From Pseudomonas sp. Choline-02u-1 (GTDB lineage Bacteria; Pseudomonadota; Gammaproteobacteria; Pseudomonadales; Pseudomonadaceae), in NCBI RefSeq assembly GCF_002836515.1, contig NZ_PJBC01000001.1, forward strand, positions 162,296-226,295: a stretch of DNA of 64,000 bases, given 5' to 3'. Below the pieces are notes generated by a model. The model was not told the origin of the DNA. It saw only the letters and a list, made by a program, of their open reading frames with translations, and did no database searches. The stretch's first letter is position 1; each line of letters begins with the position of its first letter. A program made the translations under genes and the position numbers. Shown here one piece after another: positions 16,529-25,176 of the stretch.

Positions 16529-17719
16529 ATGTACGCTGCCGCAACAAAAATAAGAATGGGTTTTGTCGGAGGCGGTGAAGGCGCCTTCATCGCCCGCGCC
16601 CACCGGCAAGCTGCCGGCCTGGATGGACGCTTCGAACTGGTCTGCGGCGCGTTCAGCCGCGACTGCGAGAATAATCAGCGCACCGCTGCTGCACTGGGTG
16701 TGCCCGCCGAGCGTTGTTACGACGATTGGCAAACACTGCTCACCGGCGAGGCCGCACTGCCCGCCGAACAACGCATGCAACTGCTGATCATCGTCACGCC
16801 CAATCATCTGCACGCACCGATTGCCCGTGAAGCATTGAGCGCCGGTTTTCACGTGTTCAGTGAGAAACCCGCGGCGCTTAACCTGGCCGAGGTGCAAGCG
16901 CTGCATTCGGTGGTCATCAATAGCCAGCGCATTTACGCGCTGGCGCACACCTACCTCGGCTATGCGATGGTCTGGCAGGCCCGCGAGATGGTCGCCAGCG
17001 GCGTGCTCGGGCGCGTGCGCAAAGTCATCGTCGAATACCCGCAAGGCTGGCTCAGCACCGATGTCGCCGGGCAAGGCAACAAACAGGCCGGCTGGCGCGA
17101 CGACCCGGCGCAATCCGGGATCGGCGGCTGCATCGGCGACATCGGCACCCACGCATTTTCCCTGGCCGAATTTGTTGCCGGTCAGCCGATCCAGTTCATC
17201 AGTGCAATGCTTGGTTCGCATGTCGAGGGCCGGCAGCTGGATGACGATGTGGCGATGCTCTTCAAGATGAGCGACGGCGCCAGCGGCGCATTGCTTGCCA
17301 GTCAGGTTTGCGCCGGTGAAGAAAATCCGCTGAAGATCCGCGTCTACGGGGACAAGGGTGGGCTGGAGTGGCGGCAGGAAGAGCCGGCCAGTCTGATTCA
17401 TCGGCCATTGAATGAATCGATGCGCGTGCTGCGATCCGGGGTCGGTCAGCCGTGGTTGTGTGCCGCCGCAAACCAACGCATGCGCCTGCCTGCCGGGCAT
17501 CCTGAAGGTTATCTGGAGGCCATGGCCAATCTGTACGGCGATCTCGCAGAGGCAATTCTTCACGACACCGGACGCCATCAGGCGCCGGGTGTACCGGGTA
17601 TCGAGACAGGCCTGCGCGGCATGGCTTTCATCGAAACCGCCATTGCCAATCACCTGGGCAACGCAAAGTGGAGCGAGATCCCGGGCCAACTGACAGGAGC
17701 CACGAACAATGATGAATGA
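16529..17719 (+). CDS. Gfo/Idh/MocA family oxidoreductase
   Basis: A 396-residue sugar or polyol dehydrogenase. The N-terminal Rossmann motif is GFVGGGEGAFIARAH (residues 11-25), the conserved EKP with catalytic Lys is at residues 112-114 (HVFSEKPAALN), and GGCIGDIGTHAFSLAEFV near residue 200 supplies the Asp and His of the active site. It would oxidise a hydroxyl of a sugar, inositol or glycoside with NAD(P). The next gene, a TIM-barrel isomerase, overlaps its end by 11 bases, so the two enzymes are coupled, a pairing common in inositol and 3-keto-sugar routes. The substrate cannot be read from sequence. Confidence 0.9.
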   Translation: MYAAATKIRMGFVGGGEGAFIARAHRQAAGLDGRFELVCGAFSRDCENNQRTAAALGVPAERCYDDWQTLLTGEAALPAEQRMQLLIIVTPNHLHAPIAREALSAGFHVFSEKPAALNLAEVQALHSVVINSQRIYALAHTYLGYAMVWQAREMVASGVLGRVRKVIVEYPQGWLSTDVAGQGNKQAGWRDDPAQSGIGGCIGDIGTHAFSLAEFVAGQPIQFISAMLGSHVEGRQLDDDVAMLFKMSDGASGALLASQVCAGEENPLKIRVYGDKGGLEWRQEEPASLIHRPLNESMRVLRSGVGQPWLCAAANQRMRLPAGHPEGYLEAMANLYGDLAEAILHDTGRHQAPGVPGIETGLRGMAFIETAIANHLGNAKWSEIPGQLTGATNNDE

Positions 17720-18791
17720 TCAGCAGACCGCTACGGGCCTGAAAGGCCCGGGCATCTTCCTCGCACAGTTCATCGCTGATGAAGCGCCCTTCGACTCGCT
17801 CGCCAACATCGCCAAATGGGCGGCGTCGCAAGGTTACAAAGCCATCCAGGTACCGACCCTCGGCACACGGTTCATCGATTTGCAGTGCGCTGCTGAAAGT
17901 CAGGATTACTGCGACGAACTTATCGGCGTCTGCGCCCGCGCCGGTGTAGTCATCAGCGAGTTATCGACGCACCTGCAAGGGCAACTGGTCGCGGTACATC
18001 CGGCATTCGACAGCCTGTTCGACGACTTCGCCCCAGCGGCACTGCGCGGCAAACCCGGCGAGCGCACCGAGTGGGCCATCGAACAGCTGAAACTGGCTGC
18101 CCGTGCCAGTCAGCGCTTGGGACTCACCGCCCACGCAACTTTTTCCGGCGCCCTGCTCTGGCCCTACGTCTATCCGTGGCCGCAACGCCCGGCTGGATTG
18201 GTCGAGCAAGGCTTCGCTGAACTGGGCAAACGCTGGCTGCCGATACTCGACTGCTTCGAAGAGGCTGGCGTTGATCTGTGCTACGAAATCCATCCTGGCG
18301 AGGACCTGCATGACGGCGCGTCGTTCGAGCAGTTTCTCGAAGCGGTGAATCATCATCCTCGCGCTGCGATTTTGTATGACCCGAGCCATCTGTTGCTGCA
18401 GCAGATGGACTACCTCGGCTTCATCGATCGCTACCACGACCGCATCCGCATGTTCCACGTCAAGGATGCCGAATTTCGCCCCGATGCGCGTTCCGGCGTC
18501 TACGGCGGTTATCAGGGCTGGGTCGAACGCCCCGGGCGCTTCCGTTCGCTGGGCGATGGCCAGATCGATTTCAAATCGATCTTCAGCAAATTGTGCCAAT
18601 ACGACTTCAACGGCTGGGCGGTGCTGGAGTGGGAATGCTGTCTGAAAGATTCCGCGCAGGGTGCGGCTGAGGGTGCGGCTTTCATCGAGCGGCACATGAT
18701 CCGCAAGACCGCCAAGGCGTTCGACGATTTCGCCGGGGTCAGCGCTGACGCCGCTTCCAATCGGCGCCTGCTCGGCCTGGCCGACGACTGA
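17709..18791 (+). CDS. Sugar phosphate isomerase/epimerase family protein
   Basis: A 360-residue xylose-isomerase-like TIM barrel. Metal and substrate ligands are visible in order: CYEIHPGEDLHDG (Glu, His), AILYDPSHLLLQ (Asp, His), MFHVKDAEF (His, Asp) and WAVLEWECC (Glu). The length and the YGGYQGWVERPGRFRSLGDGQIDF segment match the group found beside Gfo/Idh/MocA dehydrogenases. It overlaps the preceding dehydrogenase gene by 11 bases. Probable isomerase, epimerase or lyase step on the keto product of that enzyme; the actual reaction is unknown. Confidence 0.87.
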   Translation: MMNDQQTATGLKGPGIFLAQFIADEAPFDSLANIAKWAASQGYKAIQVPTLGTRFIDLQCAAESQDYCDELIGVCARAGVVISELSTHLQGQLVAVHPAFDSLFDDFAPAALRGKPGERTEWAIEQLKLAARASQRLGLTAHATFSGALLWPYVYPWPQRPAGLVEQGFAELGKRWLPILDCFEEAGVDLCYEIHPGEDLHDGASFEQFLEAVNHHPRAAILYDPSHLLLQQMDYLGFIDRYHDRIRMFHVKDAEFRPDARSGVYGGYQGWVERPGRFRSLGDGQIDFKSIFSKLCQYDFNGWAVLEWECCLKDSAQGAAEGAAFIERHMIRKTAKAFDDFAGVSADAASNRRLLGLADD

Positions 18792-18834
18792 TTCAGCCGC
18801 GTTTACCGACATAAAAACAATACGGTGATCTGAA

Positions 18835-20073
18835 ATGAACGTAATGAATGCGCGACTCAGCGTGATGATGTTTTTGCAGTTTTTTATCTGGGGTGGCTGG
18901 TTCGTCACCCTCGGCACTTTTCTGGCTACGACGCTCGCTGCCAGCGGTGCGCAGGTCGGCATGGCGTTTGCTACGCAATCCTGGGGCGCGATTGTGGCGC
19001 CGTTTGTCATCGGCCTGATTGCCGATCGGTTTTTCAATGCCGAACGCATTCTTGCGGTGCTGCATCTGCTCGGTGCGGTGCTGCTCTATCAGCTCTATCG
19101 CGCAGCGGACTTCAGCGTGTTTTATCCCTACGTACTCGCCTACATGATGGTCTACATGCCAACGCTGGCACTGGTCAACGCCGTGGCGTTCCGCCAGATC
19201 AAAGATCCGGCGCTGGAGTTCTCGCGCATTCGCGTGTGGGGCACGGTGGGCTGGATTGTCGCCGGCGTGGTTATCAGCTTCGTATTCGCCTGGGACTCGC
19301 AACAAAGCATCGTGGCGGGAGGCTTGCGCAATACTTTCCTGATGTCCGCCGTGGCGTCGCTGCTGTTGGGGCTTTACAGCTTCAGCCTGCCGAACACTGC
19401 GCCGCTGAAGAACGCCGCAGGCGCATCAAGCCTCAAGCAGATGCTCGGCGTCGATGCGCTGGGTTTGCTCAAAGATCGCAGTTATCTGGTGTTCTTCCTT
19501 GCCTCAATCCTGATCTGCATCCCACTGGCGTTCTATTACCAGAATGCCAATCCGTTTCTGGCCGAGATCGGCGTGCCCAACCCAACGGCAAAGATGACCA
19601 TCGGTCAGGTGTCGGAAGTGCTGTTCATGCTGCTGTTGCCGCTGTTCATCCATCGTTTTGGTATCAAGATCGCCCTGCTGGTGGGCATGGCGGCATGGGC
19701 GTTGCGTTATGTGCTGTTTGCTTTCGGCAATAACGACGATCAGGCATTCATGTTGTTGATCGGCATTGCCCTGCACGGCGTGTGCTACGACTTCTTTTTC
19801 GTTTCCGGGCAGATCTACACCAACGCAAAGGCACCGGAACGCTTCCGCAGCTCAGCGCAAGGCTTGATCACCTTGGCCACGTACGGGTTGGGCATGTTGA
19901 TGGGTTTCTGGATTGCGGGGCGGATCACTGACCACTTCACTTCGAGTGCGGGCCATGACTGGAGAAGCATCTGGCTGTTCCCTGCCGGTTTTTCCGTGGC
20001 GGTATTGCTGTGTTTCTGGGCAACGTTCAAGGGTCGCAATCGCGACAAGGCCGTACTGCCGACGACGATTTAA
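18835..20073 (+). CDS. MFS nucleoside/sugar:H+ symporter, NupG-like
   Basis: A 412-residue protein with twelve hydrophobic segments of the nucleoside:H+ symporter family: LSVMMFLQFFIWGGWFVTLGTFL at the start, then VYMPTLALVNAVAFRQIKDP and FSRIRVWGTVGWIVAGVVIS. The latter two are family hallmarks (conserved Arg-Trp-Gly-Gly/Thr segment). It follows the oxidoreductase and isomerase genes 43 bases downstream in the LacI-controlled operon, so it probably imports the substrate of those enzymes, a nucleoside, a glycoside or a sugar. An inverted repeat follows the stop codon. Confidence 0.88.
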   Translation: MNVMNARLSVMMFLQFFIWGGWFVTLGTFLATTLAASGAQVGMAFATQSWGAIVAPFVIGLIADRFFNAERILAVLHLLGAVLLYQLYRAADFSVFYPYVLAYMMVYMPTLALVNAVAFRQIKDPALEFSRIRVWGTVGWIVAGVVISFVFAWDSQQSIVAGGLRNTFLMSAVASLLLGLYSFSLPNTAPLKNAAGASSLKQMLGVDALGLLKDRSYLVFFLASILICIPLAFYYQNANPFLAEIGVPNPTAKMTIGQVSEVLFMLLLPLFIHRFGIKIALLVGMAAWALRYVLFAFGNNDDQAFMLLIGIALHGVCYDFFFVSGQIYTNAKAPERFRSSAQGLITLATYGLGMLMGFWIAGRITDHFTSSAGHDWRSIWLFPAGFSVAVLLCFWATFKGRNRDKAVLPTTI

Positions 20074-20099
20074 CTGAAGATCGTGGCGCTTGAGCCAAA

Positions 20100-20130
20100 C
20101 GAATGCCGCTTGTGTTTGAGGCGGCATTCG
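20100..20130. terminator. Hairpin between convergent genes
   Basis: CGAATGCCGC (20100-20109) pairs with GCGGCATTCG (20121-20130) around an 11-base loop. It lies between the convergent symporter and small secreted protein genes. There is no good T-run on either side, so terminator activity is only likely. Confidence 0.55.
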
Positions 20131-20152
20131 CTGTCGATGCTCATTGTTGCAC

Positions 20153-20371
20153 TCAAGCTGTACGGCGTTCGAGCAGGCGGTCGGCACCGCCTTCAGCGAC
20201 CAGGTTACCTTTCAGGCGATCGGAGCCGTCGGCAGCGACTGCATCGCTGAACAATGGATCGGTTTCGGTCGCGGCTACGGCGTCACTGAACAGTGGATCG
20301 GTTTCAGTGGCAGCGAAGGCATTCAGTGCAAAAACCGAGAAAGCGATACCGAGGATAGTCTGGCGTTTCAT
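20153..20371 (-). CDS. Small secreted protein with tandem repeat
   Basis: A 72-residue protein with a signal peptide (MKRQTILGIAFSVFALNAFA, cut after the AFA) and a mature part of about 52 residues. The mature part begins with a perfect tandem duplication of ATETDPLFSDAVA (residues 21-33 and 34-46), followed by ADGSDRLKGNLVAEGGADRLLERRTA. It resembles short Pseudomonas proteins sometimes labelled phage infection protein, a name without functional support that I know of. The ATG at 20371 has GGAG upstream; the frame continues to 20425 without a ribosome site. Function unknown. Confidence 0.7.
   Translation of the reverse strand: MKRQTILGIAFSVFALNAFAATETDPLFSDAVAATETDPLFSDAVAADGSDRLKGNLVAEGGADRLLERRTA
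20234..20311. repeat. 39-bp tandem duplication inside small secreted protein gene
   Basis: Two adjacent 39-base copies (20273-20311 and 20234-20272) encode identical 13-residue segments but differ at several bases, so the duplication is not brand new. The unit keeps the reading frame. Confidence 0.85.
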
Positions 20372-20605
20372 GATGGTGTGCTCCGAGGTGCAGTGGTTGG
20401 GAATGGAACCGATCTTACGCCGCATCGTGGATATGAGAACTTCATTGACTTAATGGTTGTCATTGACGCAATCAATAGCTGGTCGAGCATGAGCCACCAT
20501 CGGGCCGATATTCGTGATATTGCTTACGTCTCCAAGCGAAACGCCTTACAAAGTCGAAAAGCATAAAACCGAAAATCTTATATTTGACAGCCTTATGCAC
20601 ACGAA

Positions 20606-20643
20606 AAAGACCCGTACCAGTCGAAACCGAAACGGGTCTTTCT
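20606..20643. terminator. Rho-independent terminator-like hairpin
   Basis: AAAGACCCGT (20606-20615) pairs with ACGGGTCTTT (20632-20641), a 10-bp stem with a 16-base loop, flanked by A residues on one side and TTTCT on the other, so it could act on either strand. Confidence 0.7.
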
Positions 20644-20880
20644 CACTCAGACAACCTTTGCAAGTCGTCAAAGTGATCTCGCAGGAACTCGTAAAAGCGC
20701 AAGGCTTTCAACAATCCCCATTACAAGGCTCAGCGTTCGCAGCAAAAGCTTCAAACGTTTAGGCCTCCAGGGCTGGCGGCCAAACCTGCAGCAAACTTAC
20801 CGGACCATGCGTGCCTTCAGCCGACTGGTTAAGGGGGCTGGTGAAGCACATGGCTTCGATCGCAAATCGAGGCCAACCAA

Positions 20881-20908
20881 AAACCGCCCCGCGAAGGCGG
20901 TTTTTTTT
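20881..20908 (+). terminator. Strong Rho-independent terminator
   Basis: AAACCGCC (20881-20888) pairs with GGCGGTTT around a 7-base loop and runs into eight T residues. No gene ends immediately before it, so what it terminates is unclear. Confidence 0.85.
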
Positions 20909-21053
20909 CGTCTGCATTTTCTTGCGAAACCCTTCTCCCATCACATCTCCCAGCTCGAGTTCCCCTCCTCACCTGCACAAATCTTCTAAACACTCTCCAG
21001 CTCCACGCGGTATCGTAAAAACGCCCCTGCTCAACCGCCCCTGGAGTACTCCC

Positions 21054-21890
21054 ATGGACAAACGCAACTGGATCTCCCTGTCCCAGGATGTCGATACCGG
21101 GATCGAGTCGATTCGTGCGCATTTCCGTGGGCATGCTTACGATCCGCACTGGCACGACAGTTTTCTCGTCGGCGTTACCGAGCAAGGCGTGCAGCAGTTC
21201 AATTGTCGACGTGTGCGTCATCGCAGTACGCCGGGGCATGTGTTTTTGCTTGAGCCGGGTGAAATCCACGATGGCCATGCGCCGACCGAGGACGGCTTCA
21301 CCTACTCGATGCTGTACCTCGATCCGCACTGGCTGGAGCGCGAACTGCACGCGCTGTTCGAAGAGGCACCCGCCGACAGCCACCCGGGCTTTGCCGATAC
21401 CCTGAGCCACGATCCGCGTCTGTCGATGGCAATCGTGCAAGCCTTCCACGCCTTGCACGACGGTGACTTGCGCATCGTCCGGCAGACTGCGCTGGATGGC
21501 CTGCTGGCGTCCCTCACCCGCCATCTCGACTGGCGCAAGCGTCAGGACTTCGATCCGCGCCTGCCACTGGTTGCGCAGGTTGCGCGCGACTATCTGCATG
21601 CCCACACCTATGAAGAAATCGGCCTCGACGACCTAGCGCAAGCCTGTGGTGTCGATCGTTTTCGCCTGACCCGCGCGTTCAAGGCCGCTTTCGGTCTGGC
21701 ACCTCACGCCTACCTGATCCAACTGCGACTGGCCAAGGCGCGGCAATTGCTCGCGCGCGGCGAGACGCCAGCGCAGGTGGCCAGCGTGCTTAGTTTTGCC
21801 GACCAGAGTCACCTCGGTCGCTGGTTCCGCCGCGCCTATCAACTGACCCCGGCGGACTACCGCAGACGCTGCTCAAATCTTCCAGACTGA
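21054..21890 (+). CDS. AraC-family regulator with AraC-type cupin sensor
   Basis: A 278-residue regulator. Residues 5-90 form an AraC ligand-binding cupin (RAHFRGHAYDPHWHDSFLVGV, then GHVFLLEPGEIHDGHAP), the type used by regulators of LysE exporters. Residues 180-275 hold two helix-turn-helices (IGLDDLAQACGVDRFRLTRAFK and VASVLSFADQSHLGRWFRRAY). The open frame runs back to 20811, but that part crosses the strong terminator at 20881-20908, so the ATG at 21054 is the likely start. The LysE-type gene follows 54 bases downstream on the same strand and is the probable target. Confidence 0.9.
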   Translation: MDKRNWISLSQDVDTGIESIRAHFRGHAYDPHWHDSFLVGVTEQGVQQFNCRRVRHRSTPGHVFLLEPGEIHDGHAPTEDGFTYSMLYLDPHWLERELHALFEEAPADSHPGFADTLSHDPRLSMAIVQAFHALHDGDLRIVRQTALDGLLASLTRHLDWRKRQDFDPRLPLVAQVARDYLHAHTYEEIGLDDLAQACGVDRFRLTRAFKAAFGLAPHAYLIQLRLAKARQLLARGETPAQVASVLSFADQSHLGRWFRRAYQLTPADYRRRCSNLPD

Positions 21891-21944
21891 GGCCTTCGCG
21901 CTGACGATCATGGTGTCCTGTTTCGACATTCAGGAATCTGCACC

Positions 21945-22541
21945 ATGGCGTCTTTACTGCCCTTTCTGCTGTTTGCTTTCGTTGCCTCGATCACCCCGGG
22001 GCCGACCAATATTCTGGTGCTGAGCCACAGTTCCCGGCGCGGATTGATTGCCACGTTGCCGATCATTTTCGGCGCCTGTGCGGCGGCGGCGCTCATTGTG
22101 CTGGTGGTCGGGCTCGGCGCTGGCGAAACCCTGTTGCGCTTTCCGCGCGTGCAGCAAGCCATGGCTTGGGCTGGCGTGCTCTGGTTGAGCTGGCTGGCGT
22201 GGCAGATCTTTCGCAGCCAGCCGCCATCGCTGGACCCGAATGCCGCCCAGGAACAAGGCTTGAGCGTATTCGGCGCGGCGCTGCTGCAACTGGTCAACCC
22301 GAAGGTGTGGATGATGGCTGTGGCCGTGGTCAGCGTATTCGTTGGCGGCGGCGACAAGACGCTACGCCTGCTGGTGTTGTCGCTGGCATTTCTGCTGGTA
22401 TCGCTGCCGTGCATGACGCTCTGGGCGCTGCTTGGAGTCGGCAGCGCGCGGTTGCTCGGTTCACCGCAAGCGTTCAAGCGAATGAACGCGGCACTGGCCT
22501 TTCTTCTGCTGCTTTCGGCCTGGTTGGCCGTGTTGGTCTAA
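21945..22541 (+). CDS. LysE family translocator
   Basis: A 198-residue protein with five or six hydrophobic segments and the LysE/RhtB motif SITPGPTNILVLSHSSRRG at residues 15-33, then LQLVNPKVWMMAVAV near residue 110. Members export amino acids or related compounds. It follows an AraC regulator gene whose cupin sensor type is often linked to LysE exporters. Its stop codon overlaps the stop of the convergent AraC gene by 4 bases. Confidence 0.9.
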   Translation: MASLLPFLLFAFVASITPGPTNILVLSHSSRRGLIATLPIIFGACAAAALIVLVVGLGAGETLLRFPRVQQAMAWAGVLWLSWLAWQIFRSQPPSLDPNAAQEQGLSVFGAALLQLVNPKVWMMAVAVVSVFVGGGDKTLRLLVLSLAFLLVSLPCMTLWALLGVGSARLLGSPQAFKRMNAALAFLLLLSAWLAVLV

Positions 22542-23308
22542 TGCCCGGTCGCCTGCCGGTATTCGCGCGGTGTAAACCCGGTCGAGGCCTTGAACTGACG
22601 GGTAAAAGCGCTGTGATCGGTGTAGCCGCATTGCAGCGCAACCTCCGTGATCGGCAAGTCGCTGTGCAGCAAGCGATGCGCATGCTCCAGCCGGACTTTC
22701 TGAATCATCTGCCGTGGCGTCAGGTGAAAAACGCGTTTGCAGTAGCGCTCCAGTTGCGCCACGGAAATCCCGGCGATGCGCGTCAGTTCACCCAGCGTCA
22801 CCCGCCGGTTGAAGTTGCCGCGAATGTATTCATCGACAGCCGCCAGGCGCTCGAAAGCCGGATGGGTTTCGCTGGCTGACTGCAGATCCACCGAGATCCC
22901 CACCAGGCCGATGATCGTCCCGTCACGGCTGTAGATCGGCCGCTTGTGGGTCAGGCACCAGCCCGGCTCGCGACTGCCATACAGGTGCAGTTCGAGCTGA
23001 TCCTCCAACACGAAACCTTCCTCCAGCACTTTGCGATCCTGTTCGGTGTATCCCGGGCCCAACTGCGCCGGGAAAACCTGCGCACTGGTTTTGCCGAGCA
23101 ACGGGCGCAGGTCCTTCAAGCCACAACGCTGCACCAGCGTGCGGTTGGCCAGCACATAGCGCGCTTGCAGATCCTTGATGAAGATCGCCGCATTGGGGAT
23201 CACATCGAGTATCGGCAACAGTTGCGCGACACCCGCGACCATCTCTTCGAGAGTCTGCGCACGCAAGCCGTCAGTGCCCTGGCACAGGATCGAAAACGCT
23301 GACTGCAT
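22538..23308 (-). CDS. AraC-family regulator with PAS domain, hydroxyproline operon
   Basis: A 256-residue regulator. An N-terminal PAS-like sensor spans about residues 30-145 (VIPNAAIFIKDLQARYVLANRTLVQRCG, then GTIIGLVGISVDLQ), and the AraC double helix-turn-helix spans 155-250 (VTLGELTRIAGISVAQLERYCKRVF and ITEVALQCGYTDHSAFTRQFK). The ATG at 23308 has GGAGAG upstream. It diverges from the permease gene that begins the hydroxyproline operon, in the same position as the AraC gene of the P. putida hydroxyproline cluster, so it is probably its activator. Confidence 0.9.
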   Translation of the reverse strand: MQSAFSILCQGTDGLRAQTLEEMVAGVAQLLPILDVIPNAAIFIKDLQARYVLANRTLVQRCGLKDLRPLLGKTSAQVFPAQLGPGYTEQDRKVLEEGFVLEDQLELHLYGSREPGWCLTHKRPIYSRDGTIIGLVGISVDLQSASETHPAFERLAAVDEYIRGNFNRRVTLGELTRIAGISVAQLERYCKRVFHLTPRQMIQKVRLEHAHRLLHSDLPITEVALQCGYTDHSAFTRQFKASTGFTPREYRQATGH

Positions 23309-23528
23309 CAAAGACTCTCCTCGAACTGAACCACCACAGACGCCACTCGCCAGCAGATTGCAGCAACGTCGCCGCCCTGTCGAGGCCGCGCATTCATCGC
23401 TGCCACTGTGCTGAATTCGTCATCGATCCCTGCATAAAACATCAATCGCCGCTGCCGTCGACCGGTGCAAAGTCTGCTCGTCCCCGTGACACAACTGCCT
23501 ATCCAATAACTCACAAGAAGGCGATGCC

Positions 23529-25154
23529 ATGTCAGGCCAAGGCAAGTTCAAAAAACAGCTTTCATTGATCGACCTCACCTTTATCGGACTCGGCGCGATC
23601 TTCGGCTCCGGCTGGTTGTTCGCCGCCAGCCATGTCTCGGCGATTGCCGGGCCGGCGGGGATTTTCTCCTGGCTGCTGGGCGGTTTCGCCGTGTTGCTGC
23701 TGGGCATCGTCTACTGCGAACTGGGCGCCGCATTGCCCCGTGCCGGTGGCGTGGTGCGCTACCCGGTTTACTCCCACGGCCCGCTGCTCGGCTACCTGAT
23801 GGGCTTCATTACCCTGATTGCGTTTTCCAGTCTGGTAGCGATCGAAGTGGTCGCCTCGCGCCAATATGCGGCGGCGTGGTTTCCCGGCCTGACCAAGGCT
23901 GGCAGTGGCGACCCGACGATCCTTGGCTGGCTGGTGCAGTTCGGCCTGCTTTGCGTGTTTTTCCTGCTCAACTACCGCAGCGTGAAAACCTTCGCCAAGG
24001 CCAACAATCTGGTCAGCGTGTTCAAATTCATTGTGCCGCTGCTGGTGATCGGCGTGCTGTTCACCTTTTTCAAACCGGAGAATTTCCACGTTCAGGGCTT
24101 CGCTCCGTTCGGACTGTCCGGCGTGGAAATGGCCGTCTCCGCTGGCGGGATCATCTTTGCCTACCTTGGCCTGACGCCGATCATTTCAGTGGCCAGCGAA
24201 GTGAAAAATCCCCAGCGCACCATTCCCATCGCGCTGATTCTGTCGGTGCTGCTGTCGACCCTGATCTACGTGCTGCTGCAAATGGCCTTCCTCGGCAGCA
24301 TTCCGACAGAAATGCTTGCCAACGGCTGGGCCGGCATCAGCAAGGAATTCGCCCTGCCTTATCGCGACATCGCCCTGGCGCTTGGTGTCGGCTGGCTGGC
24401 GTATCTGGTGGTCGCCGATGCGGTGATTTCGCCGAGCGGCTGCGGCAACATCTACATGAACGCCACGCCGCGCGTGATCTATGGCTGGGCGCAGACCGGC
24501 ACCTTCTTCAAGGTCTTCACCCACATCGATGAAAAGTCCGGCATCCCGCGTCCGGCGCTGTGGCTGACCTTCGCCCTGTCGGTGTTCTGGACCCTGCCGT
24601 TTCCATCGTGGGAAGCGCTGATCAACGTGGTCTCCGCCGCGTTGGTGCTGAGCTATGCGGTAGCGCCGGTGTCGGTGGCGGCGCTGCGCCGCAATGCGCC
24701 GGACATGCCGCGCCCCTTCCGGGTCAGAAGCATGGGCCTGCTCGGGCCAGTGTCGTTCATCATCGCGGCGCTGATCGTCTACTGGTCGGGCTGGAACACC
24801 GTGTCGTGGCTGCTCGGCCTGCAAATCCTGATGTTTGTCATCTACCTGTTCTGTGGCCGCTTTGTGCCCACCTCGCACTTGAGTCTGGCGAGTCAGGTGC
24901 GTTCATCGGCGTGGCTGATCGCCTTCTACGCGGTGACCATCGTGCTGTCGAAACTCGGCACCTTCGGTGGTCTGGGCATCCTCGCCCATCCGTTCGACAC
25001 CATCGTCGTCGCCGCTTGCGCCACCGGTATTTACTACTGGGGCGCAGCGACCGGCGTGCCTGCCCATCTGCTGCGTCTGGACGACGAGGACGAAGAAAGC
25101 GAAAGCCCCGCGCCCTCGCCCACCGTCAACGCCCGACCTGCCGGTGCCTACTGA
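23529..25154 (+). CDS. APC family amino acid permease (hydroxyproline uptake)
   Basis: A 541-residue amino acid-polyamine-organocation permease with twelve to fourteen hydrophobic segments. It starts [25 protein letters not shown], which contains the consensus GAIFGSGW helix-1 motif, and has [20 protein letters not shown] for helix 2. The C-terminus carries an acidic tail ([14 protein letters not shown]). It is the first gene of the hydroxyproline catabolic operon and likely brings trans-4-hydroxyproline into the cell. The specificity is inferred from the operon; the family also transports other amino acids. Confidence 0.88.
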   Translation: MSGQGKFKKQLSLIDLTFIGLGAIFGSGWLFAASHVSAIAGPAGIFSWLLGGFAVLLLGIVYCELGAALPRAGGVVRYPVYSHGPLLGYLMGFITLIAFSSLVAIEVVASRQYAAAWFPGLTKAGSGDPTILGWLVQFGLLCVFFLLNYRSVKTFAKANNLVSVFKFIVPLLVIGVLFTFFKPENFHVQGFAPFGLSGVEMAVSAGGIIFAYLGLTPIISVASEVKNPQRTIPIALILSVLLSTLIYVLLQMAFLGSIPTEMLANGWAGISKEFALPYRDIALALGVGWLAYLVVADAVISPSGCGNIYMNATPRVIYGWAQTGTFFKVFTHIDEKSGIPRPALWLTFALSVFWTLPFPSWEALINVVSAALVLSYAVAPVSVAALRRNAPDMPRPFRVRSMGLLGPVSFIIAALIVYWSGWNTVSWLLGLQILMFVIYLFCGRFVPTSHLSLASQVRSSAWLIAFYAVTIVLSKLGTFGGLGILAHPFDTIVVAACATGIYYWGAATGVPAHLLRLDDEDEESESPAPSPTVNARPAGAY

Positions 25155-25176
25155 AATCATCCAACGGGATCTCTTC

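Larger units (their letters stand above)
20426..21053. other. 628-bp region without a supported gene
   Basis: No convincing coding frame is seen between the small secreted protein and the AraC gene. The stretch 20430-20580 is comparatively AT-rich. It holds two hairpins (20606-20643 and 20881-20908), each followed by T residues on the plus strand, separated by about 240 bases that begin after the first terminator and end at the second. That layout would suit a short non-coding RNA of up to 260 bases, but no known family was recognised and no clear promoter was found. Confidence 0.4.

Noticed and set aside
20560..20910. tRNA or remnants of an integration site
   Set aside because: No cloverleaf, no CCA end and no integrase or direct repeats could be found near the hairpins.
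20811..21053. 81-codon N-terminal extension of the AraC gene
   Set aside because: The extension would be translated through a strong terminator (20881-20908) and has no similarity to AraC sensor domains; the ATG at 21054 is preferred.
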